From Chlamydiota bacterium (GTDB lineage Bacteria; Chlamydiota; Chlamydiia; Chlamydiales; JAAZZY01), in the NCBI GenBank assembly GCA_022601335.1, contig JAJACV010000020.1, positions 1 through 64,000 on the forward strand: a DNA stretch of 64,000 nucleotides, written 5' to 3'. The number at the start of each line of letters is the position of its first letter. Position 1 is the first letter of the stretch. Under the pieces are notes generated by a model that ran no database searches, was not told where the DNA came from, and saw only the letters and a list, made by a program, of their open reading frames with translations. The position numbers and the translations under genes were made by a program. Shown piece after piece: positions 17,783 to 26,859 of the stretch.

Positions 17783-18438
17783 ATCAATCCCTAATAACTC
17801 ATCTCTTTATTGATCTAGACGGAACGTTAGTCAATAGTTTACCTAGCCTTAAATACGTTTATGATGACTTTTTAAATGATCACCAAAGAAAAGGCTCTGA
17901 AGAGGAATTTTCTCAGCTCAAGACATCGTCCATTGAAAAACTAATCGACTATTTTAAACATAACTATATTTTGAACCACCCTTCCTTAAAGTTAAAAAAA
18001 CAATACGAATCTTATTTAGAAAAACACTATTTTAAAGCGCCTCTTTTTACAGGTGCGAAGACTTTTTTAAAGAAAGCTAAACAAGAAGGCCTTTCGATAA
18101 TACTGACGACAGCCAGTCAAAAACTCTTTGCAAAAAAAATCCTCGAGCTCCACCAAATAGAGACTTATTTTGAAGCTATTATGACTCCCACTTGTCTAGC
18201 AACTAAAACCAAAGAAACGGCTTTTTATTTAGGAACACTGGAACAATTGAAATTAAAAAAAGAATCTGTTTTGGTTCTTGATGATTCTCTTGAAGTTATT
18301 GCATGTGCTACTGAAATAGGTTTACACGCTTTATTATTCTCTAAAATTAACTATCATCCACTTCCTTGTTTTGGAAGTTGGAAATCTTTGACTAAACAAT
18401 GGTTTGCAAATGCCGAAAAAAAATCAGCTTCAATTTAA
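17773..18438 (+). CDS. HAD-family hydrolase, phosphoglycolate-phosphatase-like
   Basis: Haloacid-dehalogenase phosphatase of 221 residues. Motif I is DLDGTLVNS (17-25), with the nucleophile at D17 and acid D19. A helical cap (about 30-95) follows. Motif II is the threonine in ILTTAS (about 110-115), motif III the lysine near TKTKET, and motif IV LVLDDS (about 176-181). The start overlaps the synthase gene by 10 bases, so coupling is likely. In this context it may remove phosphate from a sugar or sugar-acid intermediate. Specificity cannot be read from the sequence. Confidence 0.82.
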   Translation: MELNQSLITHLFIDLDGTLVNSLPSLKYVYDDFLNDHQRKGSEEEFSQLKTSSIEKLIDYFKHNYILNHPSLKLKKQYESYLEKHYFKAPLFTGAKTFLKKAKQEGLSIILTTASQKLFAKKILELHQIETYFEAIMTPTCLATKTKETAFYLGTLEQLKLKKESVLVLDDSLEVIACATEIGLHALLFSKINYHPLPCFGSWKSLTKQWFANAEKKSASI

Positions 18439-19120
18439 AGAGATTTCAGAAAACTTTAAAGTGCTTGTAGAAGATTTTCCTAATCTTGTTAAAATTCCTC
18501 AACATTTTCAAGATGAAATTTTTGAAAAAGCATCCGCTTCAAAACCTCTTTTTAATGGAACTATGATTTGCATTAAACAAGTCAATGCAGATTTAATTAC
18601 AAGCTACACACTCTCTTTCAAAGAGTTTTTAGCTGCAAATCATCTCCCTCGTTATCCACATAAACATACCCCCCTTGCAGTATCTGGTTGGATTGTTCAT
18701 AGACAAAGAGTTCTTTTTGGTGTTCGCTCTAATAATGTATTATTCTTTCCTGGCTTTTTGGAACTTGTACCCTCTGGAGGCATTGACTCTCGAGCTGTTA
18801 ATGAAAATCAAGAAGTCCTTTTTGAACAGGCTCTTATATCTGAATTTGAAGAAGAAACTGGAATGAGTCCTGAGGATATCGAAAGTGTGACACCTGAGGG
18901 ATTAATTCTCACTGAGGATTATTCTGTGCTAGACATTTGTCAATCGATTCAGTTAGATGACTCAAAAGAGATAGACTGTGACACTCACAATGAAGAGTAT
19001 ACTTTCCTGTTATGGGTACCTATGAATGAGCTTGAAGAGTTTATTTTAAAAAATGATAAAAAAATACTATCCACTTCGCTTACAATTTTGAAGAATAAAA
19101 TTTTACCTAAGTCTTCATAA
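18410..19120 (+). CDS. Nudix-like hydrolase domain protein
   Basis: A 236-residue protein with a Nudix core in its second half. After a beta strand GWIVHRQRVLFGVRSN (about 94-109) there is VPSGGIDS, then an unusual insertion of about 15 residues, then ALISEFEEETGM (about 144-155). This corresponds to the catalytic helix RExxEExG, with serine in place of the usual arginine. Both metal-binding glutamates of EFEEETG are kept. The first 80 residues show no known domain. It overlaps the HAD gene by 29 bases and shares its orientation. A TTG start two codons earlier is possible. Function is likely nucleoside-diphosphate-derivative hydrolysis, uncertain because of the altered box. Confidence 0.7.
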   Translation: MPKKNQLQFKEISENFKVLVEDFPNLVKIPQHFQDEIFEKASASKPLFNGTMICIKQVNADLITSYTLSFKEFLAANHLPRYPHKHTPLAVSGWIVHRQRVLFGVRSNNVLFFPGFLELVPSGGIDSRAVNENQEVLFEQALISEFEEETGMSPEDIESVTPEGLILTEDYSVLDICQSIQLDDSKEIDCDTHNEEYTFLLWVPMNELEEFILKNDKKILSTSLTILKNKILPKSS

Positions 19121-19124
19121 ATTT

Positions 19125-19652
19125 ATGAATAAAACACAGCACTTCGTTTTCTTTCTGTTTGCCCTGTTACCTACTCTTTTTCTGCCACTTTTCATTATCC
19201 CTATTCCATTTACGACAATTCCTCCCTATCTTATTATCTCTCTTTACAAGCGCTCCCTATCTTTTGCTTTTTCTCAAGCCTTCTTCATGGGATTTGTCTT
19301 AGATTTACTCTCCTCAGAAACACCTTTTGGATTTTGGACCTTAAATTTTATTTTAACGCTCTACTCTATTCGTATGGTAAAACATCTTTTCTATATAGAA
19401 AAGCTGATGTCTATTCCTATTTTAACCTTCTTTTTTTCATCAACTTCGACTCTTCTCTACGTTTTAATGACCCATATTTTTTGCAGTAAAACCCACTTAA
19501 CTATAAAATGGTTTCTCTCGGATTTAGTGGCGCTGCCTATTTGTGATGCTCTCTTTGCTCTTATAGTTTTTTCTTTACCTTTGAGTGCAATAAGTAGATG
19601 GCTTCCCTCAGCAAAACGTACAACAACTTCAATCAACCTAAACAAAAGTTAA
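19125..19652 (+). CDS. Polytopic membrane protein, MreD-like
   Basis: A 175-residue, very hydrophobic protein with five to six membrane segments. Size, segment spacing and the pattern FMGFVLDLLSSETPFGFWTLNFIL (a G...D.....P.G...L motif at about 55-78) resemble MreD, the membrane partner of MreB/MreC in cell elongation. It begins 4 bases after the Nudix gene and ends 1 base before folD, so the transcript may run through. In Chlamydia a membrane protein gene is recalled beside folD, which would be its positional counterpart. ECF-type transporter subunits are an alternative. Confidence 0.5.
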   Translation: MNKTQHFVFFLFALLPTLFLPLFIIPIPFTTIPPYLIISLYKRSLSFAFSQAFFMGFVLDLLSSETPFGFWTLNFILTLYSIRMVKHLFYIEKLMSIPILTFFFSSTSTLLYVLMTHIFCSKTHLTIKWFLSDLVALPICDALFALIVFSLPLSAISRWLPSAKRTTTSINLNKS

Positions 19653-19653
19653 G

Positions 19654-20511
19654 ATGATTTTAAATGGAAAAAAAATTGCCGAAGAGGTCCTCTTAGAGCT
19701 CAAGCAAAAAATTGACTCTTTAAAGACGAAACGCCCCCCTTTATTGGCTTATTTACTTATAGGAGAAAATCCAGCTTCTCATATTTATGTTAAGTATAAG
19801 GTTAAAGCATGTAAACAAATAGGGATACAAACACGAGGCTTTGAGCTGAGTCAAAACATTTCACAAGGCGAAGTACTCCAACTCATTGCCGAGCTCAACC
19901 TTGATCCTTTAGTTGATGGCATTTTAGTTCAAATGCCACTCCCCCCACAAATTAATTCACAACAGGTTATAGAATCTGTGGATCCTACAAAAGATGTGGA
20001 TGGTTTTCATCCGTTGAATATTGGACGCCTACTCCTTGGATATGAGCCTTACTTTATCCCTTGTACCCCCCTAGGTATTCACGAAATTTTACTCCGATCT
20101 AATATTTCTACAGTCGGCAAACATATTGTTATTATGGGTCGAAGTAATATTGTAGGAAAACCTCTGGCGGCTTTATTCATGCAAAAGAACAACCTGGCAA
20201 ATGCCACGATTTCATTGGTTCATTCCTATACAGAAAACTTAGATCAGATTACTGAACAAGCAGACGTTTTAATTGCTGCAATGGGAAATCCTGAATTTGT
20301 ACAAAGTGCTATGGTCAAGAATGGAGCTATCGTGATTGATGTGGGTATTAATCGAAAGGACAAAAAATTAGTGGGTGATGTTAACTTTACAGAAGTTGCA
20401 CCTAAAGCTTCACATATTACCCCGGTACCAGGGGGTGTCGGCCCTATGACTATAGCTATGCTTCTTTCTAATACGCTGAAAAGCTATCAACTTAGAGAGC
20501 AGCTAACATAG
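19654..20511 (+). CDS. folD: Methylenetetrahydrofolate dehydrogenase/cyclohydrolase
   Basis: Bifunctional one-carbon enzyme making 10-formyl-THF from methylene-THF; cytosolic. Its 285 residues match the family. The catalytic YVKYKVKACKQIGI (about 48-61) contains the lysine. VQMPLPPQI (about 91-99) and DPTKDVDGFHPLNIGRL (about 110-126) are the folate-binding signatures. VIMGRSNIVGKPLA (about 163-176) is the nucleotide-binding motif, and TPVPGGVGPMTIAML ends the protein. Convergent with the unknown gene at 20503, with a 9-base overlap of the 3' ends. Confidence 0.96.
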   Translation: MILNGKKIAEEVLLELKQKIDSLKTKRPPLLAYLLIGENPASHIYVKYKVKACKQIGIQTRGFELSQNISQGEVLQLIAELNLDPLVDGILVQMPLPPQINSQQVIESVDPTKDVDGFHPLNIGRLLLGYEPYFIPCTPLGIHEILLRSNISTVGKHIVIMGRSNIVGKPLAALFMQKNNLANATISLVHSYTENLDQITEQADVLIAAMGNPEFVQSAMVKNGAIVIDVGINRKDKKLVGDVNFTEVAPKASHITPVPGGVGPMTIAMLLSNTLKSYQLREQLT

Positions 20512-21945
20512 GGTATCTTTTCCAAAGGGGAGGAGAGAAAAACAATCTTTACCATCGCAGGAGCCAACAGCGACCATACCGACTTCATAAAGTCTTTGCA
20601 GAATAACATAACTCATAAATTGCAATTCTTCTTCGTCAAAGCTTGGAAGCTTATATTTCCAGTGGGGTCCTTCCTTTACAAGTTGCACACTTTCATTATT
20701 TCCAATGGGGCAAATCATTCCTTCTAAAAAGGAGTGAACAGATATCCAACCTGTCGTTTGTATACGCTCAAGCCCTTTTTCCACTTCTCGTACATTTCTT
20801 TCTGTGTCCAAGTCTTCATTGAAACCCATTTTGAGAGTTCTATTTTCTGGATGTCTATAAAGGTAAAGCGCTTTATCTTCGACTTCCATATTTAACCAAT
20901 GAGGTGCTTGGTGATGAGGACAAAGCATTTCTTCGTGTCGAATAGCAAGTCCAATACGAACGAGTCTAGAGGCTATTCGGCTAAAGTAAAGTTGCCATGA
21001 CAAAACATCCTTTTTTTGACTCTGCCCGCTACAACCAATAATCAACTGTTTGACTGTTTCTTCGGGGAAAAGAAAATCTTGATCTGTAGCAGAGGCTTGC
21101 AGAGCAAGTGGTTGGTGAATAATTTCTTCGAGCAGGTAAGTCATATCCTGAATAAAGTGGAAAGGTCTATCTGTTGATGGAACCACTTCTTTTTCATTTT
21201 CTATTGGCTGGGGAGTGTGTACTTGCTTAAATAGCAGGTACTCTTTCCACTCATGAAAAGGAGTAATTACTTTTCTCCATTCATTGCCTTCTTTACGGTA
21301 GCTCAAGCAACAGACAAAGTTAAATTCGAGGTGAAGCATATATTCTTCTAATGCTTCTACAGATAGGTCATATTTTTTCTGTACTTCAGCACAGGACAAT
21401 TCATAATTTCTATTATTAAAAAGTTCCGCAATAATTCCGGACATAACGGGCTCTGTTAGATTTAAGTCTAACAGGTATCTTTCATAAGTTTGAGGCGTCG
21501 TAAAATATCTTTCGACCATGGAGGCAAAAATATTATTAGAAGATCTAGGTATAGAGTACCAAATAGGTAGAATATGGATAGGAACCTTGCGCAAGAGCCC
21601 CTGCACGTAACTCATATTAGGCTTAAAATCATCATCAAATTTTAAGATCTGATGATCATAATATTTACGCATCTCTTTGTTTACTAAAATAGCGTCATCT
21701 TCAAGAACAAAGAGCCCTGTTTGACTTAATTTTTGAAGAGTTTCAGCTAACTCAGAATCTGTTAGATCTAAGTTTTTCTTAAGCTTTACAAAAGGGATAC
21801 GGATAGAACCATAGAGAATCTCTTCTAAGACCTCTACATCTTGGACTGTAAAAGTAGACATGAGTAGCCTATTGTCCAAGTCCATCTGATAATTATAATC
21901 CGCAAAATTGACTTTATTTTTACGGCTCACACATAAGTCTAACAT
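20503..21945 (-). CDS. Conserved-looking cytosolic protein, unknown function
   Basis: Unrecognised 480-residue soluble protein. It has no signal peptide or membrane segment. The region about 30-100 alternates short helices in a pattern reminiscent of winged-helix domains (LEEILYGSIRIPFVKLKKNLDLTDSELAETLQKL is a DprA/MarR-like helix-turn-helix rhythm), and a similar rhythm recurs at about 165-215 (LSCAEVQKKYDLSVEALEEYM). So tandem winged helices are possible. The ATG lies 4 bases after the smpB stop, so the two are co-translated or at least co-transcribed. An internal ATG at residue 21 or 28 could also be used. Confidence 0.75.
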   Translation of the reverse strand: MLDLCVSRKNKVNFADYNYQMDLDNRLLMSTFTVQDVEVLEEILYGSIRIPFVKLKKNLDLTDSELAETLQKLSQTGLFVLEDDAILVNKEMRKYYDHQILKFDDDFKPNMSYVQGLLRKVPIHILPIWYSIPRSSNNIFASMVERYFTTPQTYERYLLDLNLTEPVMSGIIAELFNNRNYELSCAEVQKKYDLSVEALEEYMLHLEFNFVCCLSYRKEGNEWRKVITPFHEWKEYLLFKQVHTPQPIENEKEVVPSTDRPFHFIQDMTYLLEEIIHQPLALQASATDQDFLFPEETVKQLIIGCSGQSQKKDVLSWQLYFSRIASRLVRIGLAIRHEEMLCPHHQAPHWLNMEVEDKALYLYRHPENRTLKMGFNEDLDTERNVREVEKGLERIQTTGWISVHSFLEGMICPIGNNESVQLVKEGPHWKYKLPSFDEEELQFMSYVILQRLYEVGMVAVGSCDGKDCFSLLPFGKDTLC

Positions 21946-21949
21946 AGGT

Positions 21950-22408
21950 TTAATTCTCTCTTAGTTCCCTTTCTACGGCTCTCGTTTGATCACGTTGTTT
22001 AAGCTTCTGCCTTTTATCATAGGCTTTTAGGCCTTTTGCTTTACCTACAGATAATTTAACCCGACCCCTTACTAAGTAAAGTGAAAGAGGTACTAAAGCT
22101 AAGCCTTTTTCCTGTGTGGCAGCTTTGAGTTTAATAATCTCACGCTTGTGCAATAAAAGCTTTCTATCTCTTCGCTCTTCATGGTTATTTATATTTCCAT
22201 GTCTAAAAGGAGCGATGTGAGCACCGACCAACCAAAGTTCATCTCGCTTAATTTTGACGTAGCTCTCTTGCAGGTTGCCACCATTTTCTCTAAGAGATTT
22301 AACTTCCGTTCCAAGCAAAGCAATTCCAGCTTCGAATCTCTCTAAAATTTCATAGTTGTGCGTAGCCATTCGGTTACGAACCAATTCAGATTTTCCTTTT
22401 GATGTCAT
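21950..22408 (-). CDS. smpB: SsrA-binding protein SmpB
   Basis: Binds tmRNA and delivers it to stalled ribosomes for trans-translation. It has 152 residues from the preferred ATG at 22408, which has AGGA seven bases upstream; an extension to 22465 would add 19 hydrophobic residues foreign to the family. The core NYEILERFEAGIALLGTEVKSLRENGGNLQESYV has the typical OB-fold beginning, followed by HERRDRKLLLHKREI and a basic C-terminal tail (GLKAYDKRQKLKQRD), which mimics a codon-anticodon arm in the family. It diverges from dnaN. Confidence 0.95.
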   Translation of the reverse strand: MTSKGKSELVRNRMATHNYEILERFEAGIALLGTEVKSLRENGGNLQESYVKIKRDELWLVGAHIAPFRHGNINNHEERRDRKLLLHKREIIKLKAATQEKGLALVPLSLYLVRGRVKLSVGKAKGLKAYDKRQKLKQRDQTRAVERELREN

Positions 22409-22492
22409 TGTCAATCCTACAAGAAGACCTAAGTATATGATGGAAATGGAAAATTGTCTAGTCAAAACACAACTTTAATTATAGAGTATCTC

Positions 22493-22521
22493 TTGACAGC
22501 ATCCCCTCTCTTCTATTATCT
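22493..22521 (+). promoter_or_regulatory. Possible dnaN promoter
   Basis: TTGACA at 22493-22498. Either TATTAT at 22514 (15-base spacer) or TTATCT at 22516 (17-base spacer) could serve as -10. A transcript starting near 22527 leaves a leader with GGAG before the ATG at 22559, and rules out an upstream start at 22454. Confidence 0.5.
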
Positions 22522-22558
22522 TCATCCGCTAGTTAATACTAATTTTGGAGACCCCCAC

Positions 22559-23659
22559 ATGAAGTTTGTCATCCCTAAAGAAAACCTCTCTGAATTGATC
22601 ACTCAAATACAGAATATTGTAAGTCATAAGCCAACTATTCCCATACTATCAAATTTTTTAATTGAAGCTGAGAATGGCGAATTAATTATTACTGCTACAG
22701 ATCTAACAGTAGGTATGCGTTGTCATGGAGACGCCAAAGTTATCGAGGAGGGAGCTATTACTCTTCCTGCCAAAAGATTTTTTCAATTAACTCGAGAGTT
22801 AACAGCACCTTCATTAGAAATCACTTCCTCTGACGGAGAGACATCTGAGCTCAAAGCAGGTACTTCAAAATTTAAGTTTCACGGAATGCATCAAAAAGAC
22901 TTCCCTGCTCTGCCTGACTTAAATTCAGCTATTTCCTTCGAAATGGAACAAAAAGTACTCAAAGAGATGTTTTTCAGAACTTCTTTTGCAGCATCGCGCG
23001 AAGATAGCCGCTATGTTTTAACAGGTATTTTATTCAAAATCCAAAATAAAAAAGGGCTTTTTGTTGGAGCTGATGGCAAACGACTTGCGGAGATCTCCAC
23101 AGATCTCTTAGTCGATGACACTTCAGAAAGTGAACTTATTTTTCCTTTAAAAGCGGTTGAAGAAATTTATAAAAGCTTATCTGAAAAAGGAGACGTAAAA
23201 GTCTTTTTGATGCCGGACAAAATTGCTTTAGAAATCGGTCGCACAACGATTGTTACCAAGCTTTTGTCAGGTACCTACCCCGATTTTAAAAGAATTATTC
23301 CTGAGAAGCTTGAGACTAAAGTCAATTTACACAGAGAAGAGCTTATTTCTCTTTTAAAACAAGTCTCTCTTTTTACAGATGAAGACAATCAATCCGTTCG
23401 ATTTTTGTTTTCAGATGGTCTTTTGAGCTTAAAAGCAAACCACTCATCGATTGGAGAGGGAGAGGTCTCCATGCCTGTTAACTATCACAAAGAGCCCTTG
23501 GCTATAGCCTTTAATCCTCATATTTTCTTGGATATTTTAAGACATAGTCGAGATGAAACCATTCAACTGGGCTTAAATGATCCTTACAATCCTGGTATTA
23601 TTACAGATCAATCGACGGCTAGATTTGTGATTATGCCGATGCGTTTAAATGAATCTTAA
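22559..23659 (+). CDS. dnaN: DNA polymerase III beta subunit (sliding clamp)
   Basis: Ring-shaped processivity clamp for replication. It has 366 residues from ATG at 22559, chosen because GGAG lies eight bases upstream, the family begins MKFVIPKENL, and a promoter-like TTGACA lies inside any longer form. Three clamp domains are evident: ILSNFLIEAENGELIITATDL (domain 1), the ADGKRLAEI motif in domain 2, and the C-terminal FVIMPMRL, the conserved MPM(R/K)L end. recF follows with no gap, and smpB diverges upstream, an order recalled for Chlamydia. Confidence 0.97.
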   Translation: MKFVIPKENLSELITQIQNIVSHKPTIPILSNFLIEAENGELIITATDLTVGMRCHGDAKVIEEGAITLPAKRFFQLTRELTAPSLEITSSDGETSELKAGTSKFKFHGMHQKDFPALPDLNSAISFEMEQKVLKEMFFRTSFAASREDSRYVLTGILFKIQNKKGLFVGADGKRLAEISTDLLVDDTSESELIFPLKAVEEIYKSLSEKGDVKVFLMPDKIALEIGRTTIVTKLLSGTYPDFKRIIPEKLETKVNLHREELISLLKQVSLFTDEDNQSVRFLFSDGLLSLKANHSSIGEGEVSMPVNYHKEPLAIAFNPHIFLDILRHSRDETIQLGLNDPYNPGIITDQSTARFVIMPMRLNES

Positions 23660-24763
23660 ATGGCACAGATCGATCAGTTATCGCTTTGGAATTTTAGAAA
23701 TTATTCCAAAGCGAATTTAACACTCAGCCCTAAAATAAATATTTTTATTGGAAAAAATGGCCAAGGCAAAACAAATTGTTTAGAAGCCATTGGTTTACTT
23801 TTTACGGGCAAGTCATTTCGAACATCGCTTTTGAAAGAAGCCATTCTTCACCAAGAGAGTCATTTTTCTGTTCAAGCTCGCTTCCAACGTCACTCTATTG
23901 ACCAATCACTTACGCTTGATTACGCTGCTAGAAAAAGACAGCTGAAACATAACGATACAACATACACGAGTTTCGCCCCTCTCATTGGCCTCATTCAAGG
24001 TGTCTTTTTTTCAGGATTTCAAAACCAATTAATTAAAGGAGCTCCTAGTTTAAGGCGTCGATTTTTAGATGTCCAAAGCGCCCAACTAGATCCCTTATAC
24101 TTGCATCACCTACGCCGATACCAGCACGCGCTTAAAGAGCGAAATGCGTGCCTTCGTACAAAGCAAATAAAGAGCTTAGAGTTTTATGAAGAATTAATGG
24201 CACAAAGTGCTCCTTATTTGGTGGAGCAAAGACTTTTAGCTATCGAAGAGCTAGAGGTTCTCGCCCAGACAAAGCACGCACAACTTACGGGGCAAAATGA
24301 AGCCTTTACTCTGCTCTATCAAATGCACCCAGCTCTTTCAAAAGCGCCCACTTCTTTAGAATTTTTGAACCTTTTTAAATCTGAGCGAAGCCGCGATATA
24401 AAATCGGGATTTACAACACTTGGGCCCCATCGCGACGATCTCTTATTCTTCCTTAATAAATATGAAGCTCGAAAGTACGCATCAGAAGGGCAAATACAAT
24501 CTCTTATTACAGCGCTCTACTTGGCTGAATATCAGAGAATTTGGGAAAAGTCACAAGAGCCTCCACTTTTTTGTATTGATGACATAGGACAAAATTTAGA
24601 CAAGAGTCGACTTGAAAAGCTTTACCAATTGTTAGATCAAATGGGACAGGTTTTTATTACCACTCCTAAGAAATTAGACTATCATTTTAAAAGTGCCGTT
24701 AAGTCATTTAACATTGTGAATGGAAACGTCTTACGCGCACAAGAGCAAAGCGCGCTTTTTTGA
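23660..24763 (+). CDS. recF: DNA replication and repair protein RecF
   Basis: SMC-like ATPase that loads RecA at gaps. It has 367 residues, the usual length. Walker A is GKNGQGKTN (31-39). The ABC-type signature region has ASEGQIQSLITALYLAEY (about 273-290). Walker B is PLFCIDDIGQNLD (about 305-317), with the D-loop following. Its ATG begins directly after the dnaN stop. The last 33 bases overlap the 3' end of the minus-strand gene at 24731. Confidence 0.95.
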   Translation: MAQIDQLSLWNFRNYSKANLTLSPKINIFIGKNGQGKTNCLEAIGLLFTGKSFRTSLLKEAILHQESHFSVQARFQRHSIDQSLTLDYAARKRQLKHNDTTYTSFAPLIGLIQGVFFSGFQNQLIKGAPSLRRRFLDVQSAQLDPLYLHHLRRYQHALKERNACLRTKQIKSLEFYEELMAQSAPYLVEQRLLAIEELEVLAQTKHAQLTGQNEAFTLLYQMHPALSKAPTSLEFLNLFKSERSRDIKSGFTTLGPHRDDLLFFLNKYEARKYASEGQIQSLITALYLAEYQRIWEKSQEPPLFCIDDIGQNLDKSRLEKLYQLLDQMGQVFITTPKKLDYHFKSAVKSFNIVNGNVLRAQEQSALF

Positions 24764-26071
24764 ATGAGGTCTTTTCAAATTACGAACCACCTCTAAAGCA
24801 CAGATTCTTCTTATTTTCTTTTTAGCGTATAAATTACAGCTTGGAAGCAAAAGAGGGGGATGCTTTTTGTTTTCAAGAAAACGATCTAAATTGGGGCATG
24901 TATAGTTCGACAGTGTATAGGAACCTATTTTGACACCTTTTTCAAAGACCTTATCTTTCGAATGTTTTTCAATATACCAGGAATATATAGTTAAACCGAG
25001 TGCCGATAAAATAAAAACTCCAGATGTGATCATAGTTCCTATAGGGTTTACCATAGACAATACAACACCTAGCGTTCCCAAAAAACCTGCTGTTAATCCA
25101 ACAAGACTTGAATAGAACTTTCGATACACCTGAGCTTTATAAGCTTTCAAAAGCTTATCTGCTTGGATGACGGCTAAAGTTCTTGTTTTTATATCCGTTG
25201 AACTCATTTGGTTCAAAAGAGTATAGGCCTCTTCTTTGATTCGAGCTGCCATAATGGCTCCTACACGCCTTTCTAATCTGGCTTCCTTTCTGTCCATTAA
25301 TCGACTTGCTTTCAACAAAAACTTATTTCCATAACTATAATCTTTTGTCTTTTCTTGAATTAAAATTTCTTCTAAGCGAGTGACTCCCACAGATTCATAC
25401 AACAGTTTCATTGCAGATCTATATTTTGAAAATTCATTTTCATAAATATCCAGGCTTGCGTCATCCTTAAGAGCCGTTTTCATTTTTTCAATAGAACGAG
25501 AAAGACGTGCTATTTTTATAGCCTCCATAATAGAGTAGATTAGAAAAGAGCCTACTGAAAGCAAACCATTTGCAAATGACAGACGAGCTACTTGCCTTGC
25601 CGACTCTTTTATGACGCGTGTGGCGAGTTCTATAGAAACAACAGCACCCGATATAGATGCAGAGTTTGACGTGATATTCATACTCGTATCACGAACCGCT
25701 TCACTGTCCTTAAGGTGGTATGCTCGGCGCATAGCAAAAGCATCCAGACCTAAAGCATAGCCTGCAACAAGACCCCCTGAAAAATAAAAAGGCAGCCCTA
25801 TACGAGCAAATAATTTATTACATTTCAAAGTATTCAAGAAAGATACCTTTTTGGAAATCCACCTTCCAAAGCCTCTGATAATTTGTATAGCTGTTTCAGC
25901 AATAGCTTCTGTTAAAGTAGCTCTTGTTGTCATATTAACAACTCTTTCAACATGCTTATTATCTAAGAAAGGTTTCTCTTCTTGTGCTTTTCTAATGGTA
26001 TGAGCATCCACTAACCTAGAGTAATCTCTTGGCAAATCCAAAGATCTAGCTGTATTGTCAATTGAACTCAT
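24731..26071 (-). CDS. Membrane protein with bilobed hydrophobic domains, unknown (Inc-like)
   Basis: Unrecognised 446-residue protein. It has no signal peptide; residues 1-85 are polar. Hydrophobic segments lie at about 91-113, 165-188 and a tight pair at about 321-341 and 345-366, separated by a few residues (VNPIGTM). A charged helical region spans 190-320 and the tail is basic (KKKIRR, KKRALLL). The last pair is bilobed in the manner of chlamydial inclusion membrane proteins. Its 3' end overlaps the end of recF by 33 bases in antisense. It diverges from adk. Function unknown; delivery to a host membrane is inference. Confidence 0.75.
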   Translation of the reverse strand: MSSIDNTARSLDLPRDYSRLVDAHTIRKAQEEKPFLDNKHVERVVNMTTRATLTEAIAETAIQIIRGFGRWISKKVSFLNTLKCNKLFARIGLPFYFSGGLVAGYALGLDAFAMRRAYHLKDSEAVRDTSMNITSNSASISGAVVSIELATRVIKESARQVARLSFANGLLSVGSFLIYSIMEAIKIARLSRSIEKMKTALKDDASLDIYENEFSKYRSAMKLLYESVGVTRLEEILIQEKTKDYSYGNKFLLKASRLMDRKEARLERRVGAIMAARIKEEAYTLLNQMSSTDIKTRTLAVIQADKLLKAYKAQVYRKFYSSLVGLTAGFLGTLGVVLSMVNPIGTMITSGVFILSALGLTIYSWYIEKHSKDKVFEKGVKIGSYTLSNYTCPNLDRFLENKKHPPLLLPSCNLYAKKKIRRICALEVVRNLKRPHSKKRALLLCA

Positions 26072-26234
26072 GTAAATTACCGACTTTATTTTAAAAATCT
26101 TCCAATAAATTTAAGTATCTAGTAAAACCACTAAGGGTAAGTTAATCTACCGATTACCACTCCTATATGATATCAAAATAATATTAAGATGTTATTAAGA
26201 AAATAGGTAAAAATAATTTTAATTCAGGTTCTGT

Positions 26235-26852
26235 ATGAGTTCATCCGTGATCCCTCCATTTGAGGGAAAATTTAAGTCTATTTTACTTTATGGGCCACCC
26301 GGTTCAGGTAAAGGAACCCTAGGCAAATTTCTCAGCAGTGTTGGAAGCCATTTTCATCTCTCCTCTGGCGATATTTTTAGGCGACTTCCTATTGACTCCC
26401 CTGCGGGAAAGATTGTCCACCAGTACATTTCTAAAGGCCTTTTGGTACCAGATGAGGTCACTATCAAGATTTGGCATTACTATATGTCTGGCTTAATTGC
26501 GACAAACCATTACTATCCTCAACAGCAACTTCTCCTTTTGGATGGAATTCCTCGTACTGAGACACAAGTAGAAATTCTAAAAAAATATATCGATGTTCAG
26601 AAAATTATTCTTTTAGATGTAAAACAAGAGGGAGACCTTTTTAAAAGGCTTCAAAAACGAGCGCTGATTGAAAAACGACTCGATGATCAGAATCCCGATG
26701 TTTTTAAAACAAGAATGGATCTGTACATGAAAGAGACGACGAAAATTTTAAAAAGCTATCCAAGTGATCTTGTCGCAGAGTTTAGTGCAGATCAAAAGCC
26801 TTTGGAAGTATTAAGAGATGTTCTCGTAAGACTTTGCGATTTACTCGCTTAA
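26235..26852 (+). CDS. adk: Adenylate kinase (short-LID form)
   Basis: Interconverts ATP + AMP and two ADP; cytosolic. It has 205 residues. The P-loop GPPGSGKGT is at 20-28. HLSSGDIFRRL (about 38-48) is the AMP-binding site, LLLDGIPRTETQ (about 96-107) the conserved DG(F/I)PR motif, and RALIEKRLDDQNPDVFKTRM the region after the LID. The LID is short and lacks the four-cysteine zinc site. An extended N-terminus of about 14 residues precedes the P-loop strand. UMP/CMP kinases share the fold, but the DGIPRT motif favours Adk. tRNA-Pro lies on the other strand just downstream. Confidence 0.88.
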   Translation: MSSSVIPPFEGKFKSILLYGPPGSGKGTLGKFLSSVGSHFHLSSGDIFRRLPIDSPAGKIVHQYISKGLLVPDEVTIKIWHYYMSGLIATNHYYPQQQLLLLDGIPRTETQVEILKKYIDVQKIILLDVKQEGDLFKRLQKRALIEKRLDDQNPDVFKTRMDLYMKETTKILKSYPSDLVAEFSADQKPLEVLRDVLVRLCDLLA

Positions 26853-26859
26853 AAAAAAA

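Noticed and set aside
22454..22558. Longer dnaN start
   Set aside because: Adds residues unlike the clamp N-terminus and contains a TTGACA element; GGAG stands before 22559.
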